DNA from: Closterium sp. Naga37s-1 | Lineage: Eukaryota > Streptophyta > Zygnematophyceae > Desmidiales > Closteriaceae | DNA: 64,000 bases | Direction: 5' to 3' | Assembly: GCA_947471745.1 (NCBI GenBank) | Contig: CANJKZ010000068.1 | Location: 1,779,001-1,843,000 of the forward strand | Shown: piece by piece, positions 11,305 through 21,116 of the stretch | Position numbering within the stretch: the stretch's first letter is position 1 | Layout of the letters: each line of letters begins with the position of its first letter | Notes under the pieces: generated by a model | What the model was told of the DNA's origin: nothing | Databases searched by the model: none | What the model saw: the letters and a program-made list of their open reading frames with translations, nothing else | Translations under genes and position numbers: made by a program

Positions 11305-11825
11305 AGGCCGGCCCTTGTCGTCAGGCCGGCCCTTGTCGTCAGGCCGGCCCTTGTCGTCAGGCCGGCCCTTGTCGTCAGGCCGGCCCTTGTCGTCAGGCCG
11401 GCCCTTGTCGTCAGGCCGGCCCTTGTCGTCAGGCCGGCCCTTGTCGTCAGGCCGGCCCTTGTCGTCAGGCCGGCCCTTGTCGTCAGGCCGGCCCTTGTCG
11501 TCAGGCCGGCCCTTGTCGTCAGGCCGGCCCTTGTCGTCAGGCCGGCCCTTGTCGTCAGGCCGGCCCTTGTCGTCAGGCCGGCCCTTGTCGTCAGGCCGGC
11601 CCTTGTCGTCAGGCCGGCCCTTGTCGTCAGGCCGGCCCTTGTCGTCAGGCCGGCCCTTGTCGTCAGGCCGGCCCTTGTCGTCAGGCCGGCCCTTGTCGTC
11701 AGGCCGGCCCTTGTCGTCAGGCCGGCCCTTGTCGTCAGGCCGGCCCTTGTCGTCAGGCCGGCCCTTGTCGTTAAGCCGGCCCTTGTCGTTAAGCCGGCCC
11801 TTGTCGTTAAGCCGGCCCTTGTCGT
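11305..11825. repeat. Minisatellite, 18-base unit, about 29 copies
   Basis: The unit AGGCCGGCCCTTGTCGTC repeats head to tail with almost no variation. The last three or four units carry the variant TTAAGCCGG. Each unit contains the 8-base palindrome GGCCGGCC. Because 18 is a multiple of three and the unit lacks stops, most frames on both strands stay open and give hexapeptide repeats. That is a property of the repeat, not evidence for a protein. Confidence 0.95.
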
Positions 11826-12164
11826 AGGCCGGCACTCAGCAGTGGTGGGTTGAAGCTCAGGAAGGGATGAGCAGCCTGCCAGGGCAGCGTGGGAGATGAG
11901 CATAACGGAAACGAACGTTTGGCCTGAAAAACGAGTATGACTTGGGTGGGGGAATGTGTTTAGAGAGCAATGGACATGTTCAGGTAATGAATGGAGGGGT
12001 AACGAAAAACTACGCGGTTGGGCTGCGATGTGAACAGTGGGAGACAGGGGAAAAAAGTGGGAGGGTGGAAGAGGGTGAAGCGGATGGGAAAAAGAGAGAA
12101 TGGGAGACTAGGAGGGGGGGAATGAATGGGCGCCTCACGGACCACAGAGGGCAGCATAGAGAAC

Positions 12165-12405
12165 AGGGCCATGCATGCACGTGGAGGGAGGCGAGAAGAG
12201 GGCCATGCATGCACGTGGAGGGAGGCGAGAAGAGGGCCATGCATGCACGTGGAGGGAGGCGAGAAGAGGGCCATGCATGCACGTGGAGGGAGGCGAGAAG
12301 AGGGCCATGCATGCACGTGGAGGGAGGCGAGAAGAGGGCCATGCATGCACGTGGAGGGAGGCGAGAAGAGGGCCATGCATGCACGTGGAGGGAGGCGAGA
12401 AGAAA
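12165..12405. repeat. Minisatellite, 34-base unit, seven copies
   Basis: The anchor CCATGCATGC lies at 12169, 12203, 12237, 12271, 12305, 12339 and 12373, a strict 34-base period. The unit reads AGGGCCATGCATGCACGTGG then AGGGAGGCGAGAAG. ATGCAT/GCATGC palindromes recur in each copy. The period equals that of the array at 10664-10980, but the sequences are unrelated. Confidence 0.95.
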
Positions 12406-13418
12406 GCACATGGTGTGTCGCTCTTCCTCGTCCTCCTCCCCCCATTGCACATGACAGGCAGAGGGTGGAGAGGGTGGGAGGAGGAGAGAGTGGGAGGGTG
12501 GGAGAGGGCAGGCGTGGGAGCCTAAGCGCCTTTCGGAGCATCTGCACCCCGTGTGCAGAAGGTGGGAGGAGAGGAAGGAGCACACGGTGTGCCGGCCTTG
12601 CTCCACCTGCAGCCCAGCTTGCATATGGCACACACCCCACACACATCCACTCGGCAGGCACCTCCTGCGGCAGACCGGCACCCCGCATGCAGCAGACAGG
12701 CATGGGCCATGCCTTGGGGCGACGAGGCGATTAAGCACGGCGGGGTGCTAGGCACATTGCAATACGAGCAGTGGCATTATGGAGTTGAGCCGGTCCAGCA
12801 CCGCACAGCACAGCACCGTTCAGCACCGCACCTGGATGATAGAGAGGTGCAGGAAGGGGAAGGGCAGGTCCATGACAGCCGGTGCTCCGTGCAGCTGCAG
12901 CGCCAGGCGACGACACCCCCCCCCCCTGGGAGTGCTGCTGCCAGTGCACCTCCTGAGGGGATCGGCCATGGGAGATGGGACATGGAGATGGGGGGCATGG
13001 GGCATGGGGCGCGGGCATGGGGCATAGGCATGGCATGGGTCATGGGGCGTGGGTTGTGGCATGGGGAATTGAGGCATGCGGCATGGGTCATACGAAAGAA
13101 AAGGATTGTTTGAGAGACGAGAGGGGAAGACGAGAGAGGGAGAGGACAAGGGAGAGAAGACGAGAAGTGGAGAGAAGGAGAGAGGATGGAGAGAGGAGAG
13201 TGGGCAAGGAGAGGGAGAGGGGTGGAGGAGGAGAGGGGGGAGAAGAGGGGGAGAAGAAGGGAGAGGAGCAGGGGAGAGGAGATGGGGAGAGGAGGCAGGG
13301 TGAGAGGAGATGGGGAGAAGAGAGGGGGAGAGGAGATGGGGAACCTTCTAGGAAGTGCCTCACTTTGAACATTTATAAAACCAGAAGTGGGGTTCACCCT
13401 TCCAGCCAGCCGAGCAAG
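12406..13418. other. Low-complexity spacer; no gene recognised
   Basis: This stretch holds CAGCACCG repeats (about 12795-12830), GGCATG-rich repeats (about 12970-13090) and a purine-rich GA/GGGAGA stretch (about 13100-13340). The segment 12520-12760 is less repetitive and gives Cys-rich frames on both strands, but no domain is recognisable and no splice pattern is convincing. Confidence 0.4.
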
Positions 13419-13915
13419 AGCACATGGCGTTGGAAGAATGGCCGGCTCTCGCAGCCACGCTGGAATGACTTTTGAGTCGACTCAAAAGTCAACGGCACAT
13501 GGCGTTGGAAGAATGGCCGGCTCTCGCAGCCACGCTGGAATGACTTTTGAGTCGACTCAAAAGTCAACGGCACATTGCGTTGGAAGAATGGCCGGCTCTC
13601 GCAGCCACGCTGGAATGACTTTTGAGTCGACTCAAAAGTCAACGGCACATTGCGTTGGAAGAATGGCCGGCTCTCGCAGCCACGCTGGAATGACTTTTGA
13701 GTCGACTCAAAAGTCAACGGCACATTGCGTTGGAAGAATGGCCGGCTCTCGCAGCCACGCTGGAATGACTTTTGAGTCGACTCAAAAGTCAACGGCACAT
13801 TGCGTTGGAAGAATGGCCGGCTCTCGCAGCCACGCTGGAATGACTTTTGAGTCGACTCAAAAGTCAACGGCACATTGCGTTGGAAGAATGGCCGGCTCTC
13901 GCAGCCACACTGGAT
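13419..13915. repeat. 75-base tandem repeat with a 24-base perfect palindrome in each unit
   Basis: Copies start every 75 bases; the palindrome begins at 13467, 13542, 13617, 13692, 13767 and 13842. Each palindrome is GACTTTTGAGTC followed directly by its own reverse complement, 24 bases with a SalI-type GTCGAC centre. A partial seventh unit ends near 13915. Copies are almost identical apart from GGCGTT/TGCGTT in the spacer part. Such palindromes could extrude as cruciforms. The open frames through it are repeat artefacts. Confidence 0.95.
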
Positions 13916-14170
13916 TTGGCACGTCTTGACACCTTGTACAGAGGATTCACAGACAAGACGTCAAGACGTGCACCGGTATACTATGTACAGAGTGAAATGA
14001 ACATCTTACATAACTACAGTGAGCCATCAGAGGGGTAGCAGCACACCAGCAAATCAGAAAAAAACCACACTCGATAATACAGACAGGGCCTAAGAGTGCC
14101 AGTAGATACGTGAAAAAATGCTCTTTCCACCACCGACCCAAACCAATCAATCAACTAATTGATTCACTCA

Positions 14171-17044
14171 TCACATAACAGTGTTCCCTTCACACCCTTC
14201 CACCTTAAATTTGATTCGAGTTAAAACATGATCTAGACTTTTTGGGATCTGGAGCTTACCCTTATATCCCCTAATGGTAAGCTCTGTGAGGCGGCTAAAG
14301 CCTGCCAGGTACTCTGGGAGCGACCTCATCTGCTCACAGTGAATCAGCCGCAGCTTCCTGATGCGATCAAAGCAAGCAAAGCTCTTGGGCAGGCATAGGA
14401 ACCTTGAATCGTGAACCTCCAAGATCCTCAGCTTGGGCGGGCAGGTGATATTTCCGGTCCATCCCCTCTTGACTCCCACGTTGGACAGCCGTAGAAAGCG
14501 CAGTGAAGTGAAGGAAGAGAGGCAGCCTAAGCTCCTGCAGGATGCAAGAAGCGGGCCGAGAATAAGAATCTCAAGCCTTGGCATTGGTGGGATCGAGTAT
14601 TTGCTGCTTGGCAGATCCACCTGCAGGAACGTCAGGTTCGGATGCGCGGTCAACTGAGACTCGGAAAAAGTCCCGGCCCTCCGTAGCATGTGCCTCAGGT
14701 TCGGCAGAGCCCCAACCTGAGCAGTGGAGTGTATGGCTTGGAAGACCCGGAGGTTTGGAAAGAGGCAGTCTGAGTCGGGGACTGGTGGGCAGCGGACGTT
14801 CACGAGCTTAAGCTGTGTGATTGTAGAGGAGGCCCAGGGGGACAGCCTCTGCTCGTTATTAGAACTTCCATGCAGAGTCAAAGACTGTAGAGTAGGAGGG
14901 AGAAATGGGCGAGGATTCTGGGCTAGTCCCTGACCTTGTTGTTCGTGTTGACTCTGCTCCTGCTGTTGTTGATGCTGCTGCTGACCCTGCTCCTGCTGCT
15001 GCTGCTGCTGCCGTTCCCCAAACCCTCCCATTTCTCCTTCAGAAATGCACAGGTCTTTCAGGGATGTCAGCTGCCAAAGTCCCATCCCGGGCCTGGATCT
15101 CAGGCTCGGAGCAGCCAGGGGCATGTGGAGCCGCGTCAGGCTCGGCAGGTGCTTGAGGGATGGCGGAGGGGTCAACCATTGGTCCGAAGTGAGGGTCAAC
15201 GAAGTCAAATGCTTCAATCCTGCGAATCGCGGCTCATCCAAAGTCCTACCGCCCTCGTTGCCCACGTTCGCCACGTCAGCAGCTGCGGTTGTAACAGCCC
15301 CAGCAACAGCAGCAGCAGCCTCGTTAAAGCCCATCACTCTCAACGCGGTTCGCCTCTCCAGCTGCACGCCTCTAGCTTGCCTCTCCTGCCCTCTCGCTGC
15401 TGCTCTGCTGCTCCACAGATCCGTCTCCAGTTCCTCCAGCCGCTCCAGCCCCCATATCGAGTCCGGGAGCAATCTAATAACGTTACCGGGTTGTCTGATA
15501 TCGGGTACAAATGACAAGCTGCCATCGAGATTGCGTGAGCCAATCTGAAGGTTGAGTGTCAGCTTCCGAAGCGAATGTTCCAAGCCAAGCAAGAGGTCTG
15601 GAGAGAGGCTTGGCGCCTGGACCTCGGAACTCGGCCTGAGCTCGTCGTGGTAACACGATATGCGAAGCTCTTGTAACGCGCGCAGTCGCGAAAACGGAGC
15701 GGGGGTGGCGAAAAACGACTCGTTCTCACAGGTCACGTGAAGATGAAGCGAACGGAGGTAAGGAAAGGTAGAAGTGAGCGAGGTGGGTGAGAATGAGGCG
15801 GAGAGGGGACGATGCAGAGGAAGGGAGAGATGGGATAGCCGCTGCCGCTCATGCTTCGAGCCTGGTAACTCCGCCGAGCCTCCCGAACCCCCCGAGCCTG
15901 CTTCTTCTGCCGAACCCGCGGAGGAAGAAATCGCGGTTACCAAATCAGGCAAATCGTCAGGCAAGGCGTATTGAAGCATGTCCGTTTGCACGTGGAACGA
16001 CTCGAGGCGCGGACAGGAATCAAGAATAGTGGTGAGGCCTTCGGTCAGGATAGCGTTAAACGCGCTGAGGTTCGACTGGGATTGGAACGAGAAGTTTCGG
16101 GGAAATCGGATCTGGATGCGGCAAGAGCGGAGCGAGCGACACGTGGCGACCGCGGATAGCGCTTCACGCAGTCCCTCGGTTTGGATCGGATCCTGCCGGC
16201 CTGAAATCGTGTCTATGAAGATCGGGATATTGACGGACGTCAGGTTCGGGAACCGTCTAATCAAAGCGCGAATCTGCTTTCCGTCGGGAGAAACAATGGC
16301 GGAGTCGAGCTGTAGAAAATTCTGCGAGAAGATAAGTTCCGATACTAGCGCCGGGGTGAACCAGGGGTTCTTGCTTATAAAGCGTAAGTGCTGGGGCATG
16401 CACAGTGGCGGGTCGTCGAGAATCCATAGCTTCTCTATTCCCGGATGCCACCGTGAAACGAAGCTGCAGTTGCTGACGTCACGGAAACAAGGCTCCCAAC
16501 GCGCGGACCGCAAGTCGTAAACAACTGAGAAGTCGCGGGTTCGACTCTCGAAAACATCACGCCATTCCTTGCAGACCGAGCTGGCTAGGTGCGCGTGTTC
16601 GGGTCGCTGCAGCAGTCGAAATACGTCCTCGAGAGCGTCGGCAGAAAGAGTTACTGATTTGGCTTGTGGAGTCGCTGATTGAGTACGAGCGCAGCTGTTT
16701 CCAGAAAATGACTGAGGGGGGGCTGGGGGAACGGGCAGCGTTTTCGCTTTCTCTGGAGAATTTGATGTTTTCTGCTGATGATGCTGCTGCTGCTGACAGT
16801 TTGGGTCTACATTGGTGAAAGCAGACGGCCATTGCTCCAAACTGAATGTGCGAACGCTTGGAAACGAGACTGATCGGATTACTCGAGAGTGTGTGGTATC
16901 TGTTTGAACCGTGATTGCTGTTTCAAAAGTGGTTTCCCCTGCGGGATAATACACCTGCTGCTGAGGAACTTCTGCTGCTGATGCTGCTGCTGAAAAGGCG
17001 CTCTGTACGTCAGTGTTCTCACGGAGAACCCCAGTCGTAGCCAT
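14171..17044 (-). CDS. F-box / leucine-rich repeat protein, intronless
   Basis: A single open frame of 957 residues starts at the ATG at 17044. A slightly longer upstream frame begins only with TTG. Residues about 1-130 are low-complexity with a Gln/His tract. An F-box follows at about 133-172 (LSADALEDVFRLL ... SSVCKEWRDVF), the module that binds SKP1 in SCF ubiquitin ligases. The rest carries irregular leucine-rich repeats (for example LEILILGPLL, LRILEVHDSRFLCLPKSF, RIRKLRLIHCEQMRSLPEYL), the usual substrate-binding part. A Gln-rich insertion sits near residues 675-702. The product is probably a cytosolic or nuclear substrate adaptor; its target cannot be inferred. The frame is intact, its composition is unlike that of the flanking repeats, and it is the best-kept host gene here. 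No other gene is close enough to suggest co-regulation. Confidence 0.85.
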   Translation of the reverse strand: MATTGVLRENTDVQSAFSAAASAAEVPQQQVYYPAGETTFETAITVQTDTTHSRVIRSVSFPSVRTFSLEQWPSAFTNVDPNCQQQQHHQQKTSNSPEKAKTLPVPPAPPQSFSGNSCARTQSATPQAKSVTLSADALEDVFRLLQRPEHAHLASSVCKEWRDVFESRTRDFSVVYDLRSARWEPCFRDVSNCSFVSRWHPGIEKLWILDDPPLCMPQHLRFISKNPWFTPALVSELIFSQNFLQLDSAIVSPDGKQIRALIRRFPNLTSVNIPIFIDTISGRQDPIQTEGLREALSAVATCRSLRSCRIQIRFPRNFSFQSQSNLSAFNAILTEGLTTILDSCPRLESFHVQTDMLQYALPDDLPDLVTAISSSAGSAEEAGSGGSGGSAELPGSKHERQRLSHLSLPLHRPLSASFSPTSLTSTFPYLRSLHLHVTCENESFFATPAPFSRLRALQELRISCYHDELRPSSEVQAPSLSPDLLLGLEHSLRKLTLNLQIGSRNLDGSLSFVPDIRQPGNVIRLLPDSIWGLERLEELETDLWSSRAAARGQERQARGVQLERRTALRVMGFNEAAAAVAGAVTTAAADVANVGNEGGRTLDEPRFAGLKHLTSLTLTSDQWLTPPPSLKHLPSLTRLHMPLAAPSLRSRPGMGLWQLTSLKDLCISEGEMGGFGERQQQQQQEQGQQQHQQQQEQSQHEQQGQGLAQNPRPFLPPTLQSLTLHGSSNNEQRLSPWASSTITQLKLVNVRCPPVPDSDCLFPNLRVFQAIHSTAQVGALPNLRHMLRRAGTFSESQLTAHPNLTFLQVDLPSSKYSIPPMPRLEILILGPLLASCRSLGCLSSFTSLRFLRLSNVGVKRGWTGNITCPPKLRILEVHDSRFLCLPKSFACFDRIRKLRLIHCEQMRSLPEYLAGFSRLTELTIRGYKGKLQIPKSLDHVLTRIKFKVEGCEGNTVM

Positions 17045-17059
17045 AGTCACGCACAAGCA

Positions 17060-18079
17060 CCCAGCGTAGGCATCGCAGAGAGAAGAAACTCTTCCGCCAA
17101 TAATTCTCTAACAGTTGCAAGCATTCAGGCAAGCAACGAGAACGTGGCTTACAGGCGAAAGGGTTCGGCACGGGCTGTTACAGGCAAAAAAGTCGACTCC
17201 TAGGCGGTATCAATTCATGGTGAAAATGAGTCGGAATCAGCTACACAATGCGAGGAATATGCAAGGGCGACGTCAGGTTATACATTTCACACGTGCTTAC
17301 AGTTCCTGTATCGTGGTGAAGAGCGTTTCAACACGGTGAAAAGCGGTTCTCAACTATTCCGCTCTTCACCGTGTTGAAACGAGATTTACCGGAGAGGGCG
17401 TACAAAAAGTTGTACAACCTGACGTCGCCCTAATACACACGGCTCGGCGAAAATGGATTGCGTGTCACGCACGCCTGGTTACAGATGGTTGTTTTTTGCG
17501 CCTGCTTTCGTGCGTGGTCGAGTGGCGAAGACTGGCGAGCCATCAACACTCAACCTACAGGGTTGTGGGTTTCTCGTGACAGGTCCTCCATTTTGCTATG
17601 GTTGCGTTGCGATGAACCAACAAACACTGTAGTTCTTCACATTCGAAAGAGGGCGGGTCACGGTTTTACGCACCTGGTTCGTTTAGCGCGGTCAGGTATG
17701 TTACAATCGGGTTAAAAATGGTACTGAGATTCCATAACTTTTCATACCTAAAACAATGACAGCTCCGCCATGGATTCCGCCTGATGGCTTTAAAGCCGGC
17801 GGCCCAAATTGTTCATGCTTTTAAAAGTTGACCAGAGGGAGTTTTTCTGGTGTGGGCTTTGGCGAGAGTTTCCGATTTCGTCTAGGTTCGGTTTTTTCGC
17901 GAGACCCAGCCAACCCTCGGTTTTCCCCCTGGTGAGTGAATCTGTCTTCGAAAGTCCCAAATTGCAAGTGCGTGACTTTCAAAAGCTTGGACACTCAACT
18001 TCGTCAAGTTTTAAAAACTTGACCCTCGCGGCCCGCAATTTGGGACGCGGGCTTTAAACTGCTATTTCGTGAAGGCCAT
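17060..18079. other. Upstream region of the F-box gene; no gene recognised
   Basis: About 1 kb lies between the divergent F-box gene and the LINE. It probably contains the F-box promoter and perhaps the LINE 5' leader. Apart from the inverted repeat at 17324-17381 no structure is evident. No continuation of gyrB could be found here. Confidence 0.4.
17324..17381. repeat. 23-base inverted repeat with 12-base loop
   Basis: CGTTTCAACACGGTGAAAAG (17324-17343, extending to 17346) is matched by its reverse complement at 17359-17381 with one mismatch. The loop is TTCTCAACTATT. A transcript would form a long stable hairpin. It lies about 280 bases upstream of the F-box gene start. Confidence 0.85.
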
Positions 18080-18502
18080 GTGTCAGTTGGTAACATTGAT
18101 AACAGATTCGGAACCGCCTCGTTATTACGAAGCTGCTGGTACACTTCTCGTGTCCAACTGACGGACATTGTACCTGGAGCAATATGGGGTTCAGTTTCAT
18201 TGTCAGTTGCTAACTTCAAGGCCTCACGGGAATCTCCATGGATGTTCAGCGCGTTAATGTCTAGGTGCTCCACCTGTTCAAGCGATCGACAACAAGGATA
18301 CCAGCGTGGATTTCTAATCTTCAACTCATTGGCTAACTTTGAGCAACCGGATTACGGGAGCAAGCTATTCTCAAGGCTTCCGTGCTCTAGGTGTTTCAAG
18401 TTTAAGGCTACAAATACTCCTAACAATGGTGCAAGTGATGTGCTCAGACTTTGGCTGTTACCTCAGGGAGGCTTCTGGTTTCTGCCGTGTCATCATCGCA
18501 CT

Positions 18503-19672
18503 ATGTCCAGGATGACGACCAGGAACGGGGGTGTCCGTCACACTGACATTGCTACTGGAGCTACCCTGGATAAGCCCAAGGAGGTCCCGGTGGTTGTGGA
18601 TGCTTCTGCTTCCTCGGCTGTTAAGCGGACAACTGACTTGTTCACGGAGGCAGACAAGGAAGCCCTTCAACCTGTTGGGTCGGCACATGAGGTCAGAGAG
18701 GCAGCCTGCGATTTGGTCAACGCAAGCAGTGGAGGAAAGCTGTCGTCAACGGACAATGGTGTCAAACCTGTTGGTCCCAGCGGAAGTACCGGCGCTAAAC
18801 TGCAAGCAGAGAAGGATGCGACGTCAAATGTCCCTCCGAAGGGTGTTGATGATGAGGAGGATGATTACATTAGTGATGACCCAGAAGAACGCTACGACGC
18901 GCAGGCGAAGAGCGAAGTTGCGCAGCGGGTTCGTTTCGCTATCGTCCTGTTGATCCCGATCGCCCTCAAGCCGGAGACAACGCGCGTGCAGGCGACTCTT
19001 CGCGCGCTCTTCACCGTGTGGAAGAAAGACCTGAACATGGAGGTTCTGGCAACGACGAAATTTCAGGAGTTGACGGCGGTGTTCCTGAATAAGAAGCAGT
19101 ACTGGAGGTTGCAGGTTACTTTCGATCGGGCTCGCGATGCCAATTTCATGTGGAAGCATGGGATTGTGCACACCTGCGCTGACGGGAAGCGGGTCAATTT
19201 GGATTGGCAGCACCCGGCGGATCCGGCTTATGTGAAGGCTCGTGCGGCTGATCCGCTGCTGGTTGAGGTGTTGTTTAAGGGGGTGGACGCGGTGATCACG
19301 CCGGAGATGCTCTGCGACATGCTGGTGACGGTGAAGCTGGAAAAGCGCGGCCGGTCGGCTTTCAAGGAAGGGAGCTGCTTCCATCGTGTGGTGAACCCTG
19401 TTACAGGGATGGACACCGACAAGGTCAAAGGGTTGATCAAACAGCACGCGGGGGATAAGTACCGTTGGCGCCATATGATTGAAGACCCGATCTCCCATGA
19501 TAAGCAACTGCTGGTGCATTACCCGTCGCTGAACTGTGTTTACTGCTCGGGATATCATTTGACAAGGTATCATGATGAGTACGTGATGGACAGACAGAAC
19601 AACATCAGCAACTGGAGCCTATCGCTGGGACGGGTTCATGGAATTAATGGTAATGGGGGGGGGAGTTTTTGA
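18503..19672 (+). CDS. LINE ORF1 (nucleic-acid-binding protein)
   Basis: The reading frame is open from 18080. The best ATG is at 18503, with another at 18242. The middle part is a folded-looking domain of about 250 residues (AQRVRFAIVLLIPIAL ... LLVHYPSL). It ends in a short zinc-knuckle-like CVYCSGYHLTRYH, as in ORF1 proteins that bind LINE RNA. The stop at 19670-19672 follows a run of about ten G (about 19653-19663). After that run another frame stays open to 20190, so the original ORF1 probably continued and a length change in the G run shifted the frame. This is assigned by position and the knuckle motif, not by a recognised family. Confidence 0.6.
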   Translation: MSRMTTRNGGVRHTDIATGATLDKPKEVPVVVDASASSAVKRTTDLFTEADKEALQPVGSAHEVREAACDLVNASSGGKLSSTDNGVKPVGPSGSTGAKLQAEKDATSNVPPKGVDDEEDDYISDDPEERYDAQAKSEVAQRVRFAIVLLIPIALKPETTRVQATLRALFTVWKKDLNMEVLATTKFQELTAVFLNKKQYWRLQVTFDRARDANFMWKHGIVHTCADGKRVNLDWQHPADPAYVKARAADPLLVEVLFKGVDAVITPEMLCDMLVTVKLEKRGRSAFKEGSCFHRVVNPVTGMDTDKVKGLIKQHAGDKYRWRHMIEDPISHDKQLLVHYPSLNCVYCSGYHLTRYHDEYVMDRQNNISNWSLSLGRVHGINGNGGGSF

Positions 19673-20190
19673 CTTATCTGCTCTTCTGTTGCTCGTCGTC
19701 TCCACGGGGTCGTGGTGCTAACGTTGTGGGTGTGTCGACTACGCGCAGCCGCCTCAGTCAGACTCACAGATCTGACCAGGCTCATTCTGAAGGACCCCGC
19801 CGTGGTGTTGATTTTGACCGGGGGGAATCGCGAGGAGTGGATCTACGTCCAGGAGAACTGCGAGAAGGCGAATGGGGTGACCTTCGCACAAGCTGCGGAA
19901 CATGTAGTCTCCCAGCGGCACAGCGATGGTCTGGTGTCAGGACTGGCAACACGCAGTTCCAAAGCAAGGGTCAACCTGACCGCGGCGAAGAAGGAGTTCG
20001 GTGTGTGAAGAGGTGGCCTGGTTCCATGGAAGTGGCGATGTTTGCCTGCTGTGTAGGGGAGATGGCACAAAGAGGAGTTAGAAGTAGGTGGAGATGTAAC
20101 ATGTGCTGTATCGTCGGGAGTAATGAGCCCCTGAGAGCTGTTGTTTCACCGCCCTGTGGATGCGTGGGGGCAGCGTCAAAGGTTGATTAA
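19669..20190 (+). pseudogene. Probable C-terminal part of LINE ORF1 in a shifted frame
   Basis: This frame has no ATG and overlaps the end of the preceding one next to the poly-G run. It encodes an Arg/Gly/Ser-rich segment of 173 residues with scattered Cys pairs. Its stop codon overlaps the endonuclease start as TAATG at 20188-20192. A TAATG junction is known in some LINEs (SART1) where ORF2 is translated by termination and re-initiation. That supports this frame being the true end of ORF1. Confidence 0.45.
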
Positions 20191-21116
20191 TGGATAGCAC
20201 CAACCGGTTAACGTTTCTGTCCCTGAACGTCAACGGCCTGGGAAGTCTAGGGAAACGGCAAGCAGTCAAACGATGGATCAGAACATCAGCAGACATAGTA
20301 ATAATGGCGGACACAAGAACTGCGGAAGACCACAATTTCTGGACTGAACTGCGGCCCAGCAGCATGGTCGCGGTGGCAGCACCTACCAGAGCTGGCGGTT
20401 TGGCCGTCCTGAGTTTCAAGGATGGGGTACAGATAGAGGATGTTCAACGTCACCTGTCGGGAAGACTGCTACATGCCCGGCTGAGGTGGGGGACGAGGGT
20501 GCTGCGGGTACTGGCGGTGTATTTCCCTGCGCAACCGCAACCAAGGGGGAGTTTCCTGGGCACTGCCTTCAAGGATGTTACGGACAACCTGCCAAGGGGG
20601 GAGGATCTTATGGTGGCAGAAGATTTCAATATGATTGAAGACCCCATACTGGACAAGTCAAACAGGCAAGGGGTAACGGGTGATAATGGCCGTATGATGC
20701 AGTTGCTAGGGGGCTTCCACGCGAAGGATGTGTTTCGGGAGCTGTATCCGGACGAGAGACAGTTTACTTTCTACTGCAAGTCGGCGAAGGTCAGCTCGAG
20801 GATTGATAGGGTGCTAGTGTCCCAGTCCATGCTGCACCTGGTGACGGAGGTGAAACACAAGAAGGTGCCGGTGGGGATTACAGACCATAAGTTCGCGGTG
20901 AGGTTGAGGCTCGGGTGGGGGGGCCCGCGTGAATCAGGTCCGGGGCTGTGGCACTTCCCGGCATGGCTGTTGAAACGGCCAGGAGTGGCGAAAGTATTTG
21001 CGGAAGTGGTTCAGAAGCACCGCGAAGATGGCAGTGGTGACTTTGACAGGTTGACGAGGGGCTTAACTGCGAAGTTGAGGAAGTATGACAAAGAGGAGAG
21101 GAAGCGGATCACATAG
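20190..21116 (+). CDS. LINE ORF2 N-terminal part: AP-like endonuclease, no RT
   Basis: The frame of 308 residues starts at the ATG overlapping the upstream stop. It shows the exonuclease-endonuclease-phosphatase fold motifs: LSLNVNGLG near the N terminus; MADTRT where the catalytic Glu is usual; VYFPAQ; AEDFN in place of the usual GDFN; SRIDRVLVS; and ITDHKFAV as the final SDH-like motif. Several hallmark residues are therefore substituted (E to D, G to E in the GDFN motif, S to T in SDH), which suggests decay or a divergent lineage. In a whole LINE, this enzyme nicks target DNA and the RT domain follows in the same frame. Here the frame stops after KEERKRIT and no RT follows. Confidence 0.75.
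   Translation: MDSTNRLTFLSLNVNGLGSLGKRQAVKRWIRTSADIVIMADTRTAEDHNFWTELRPSSMVAVAAPTRAGGLAVLSFKDGVQIEDVQRHLSGRLLHARLRWGTRVLRVLAVYFPAQPQPRGSFLGTAFKDVTDNLPRGEDLMVAEDFNMIEDPILDKSNRQGVTGDNGRMMQLLGGFHAKDVFRELYPDERQFTFYCKSAKVSSRIDRVLVSQSMLHLVTEVKHKKVPVGITDHKFAVRLRLGWGGPRESGPGLWHFPAWLLKRPGVAKVFAEVVQKHREDGSGDFDRLTRGLTAKLRKYDKEERKRIT

Noticed and set aside
11260-11903. Long open frames on both strands across the 18-base array
   Set aside because: They arise because the unit length is a multiple of three and lacks stops; hexapeptide repeats occur in several frames at once.
12135-12740. Overlapping frames on both strands with repeated MHVEGGEKRA-like peptides
   Set aside because: They are products of the second 34-base array; no frame shows coding-like composition outside it.
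10664-13915. CRISPR-like regular repeat arrays
   Set aside because: Units are contiguous or have repeated, not unique, spacers, and there are no cas genes; these are eukaryotic minisatellites.
13387-13929. Plus- and minus-strand frames with repeated TFESTQKS peptide
   Set aside because: They are direct translation of the 75-base palindromic repeat.
14905-15548. Plus-strand frames opposite the F-box gene
   Set aside because: They are shadows of the Gln-rich and LRR coding parts on the minus strand.
16525-16545. tRNA B-box-like GGGTTCGACTCTCG
   Set aside because: It lies in the F-box coding region; no cloverleaf can be formed around it.
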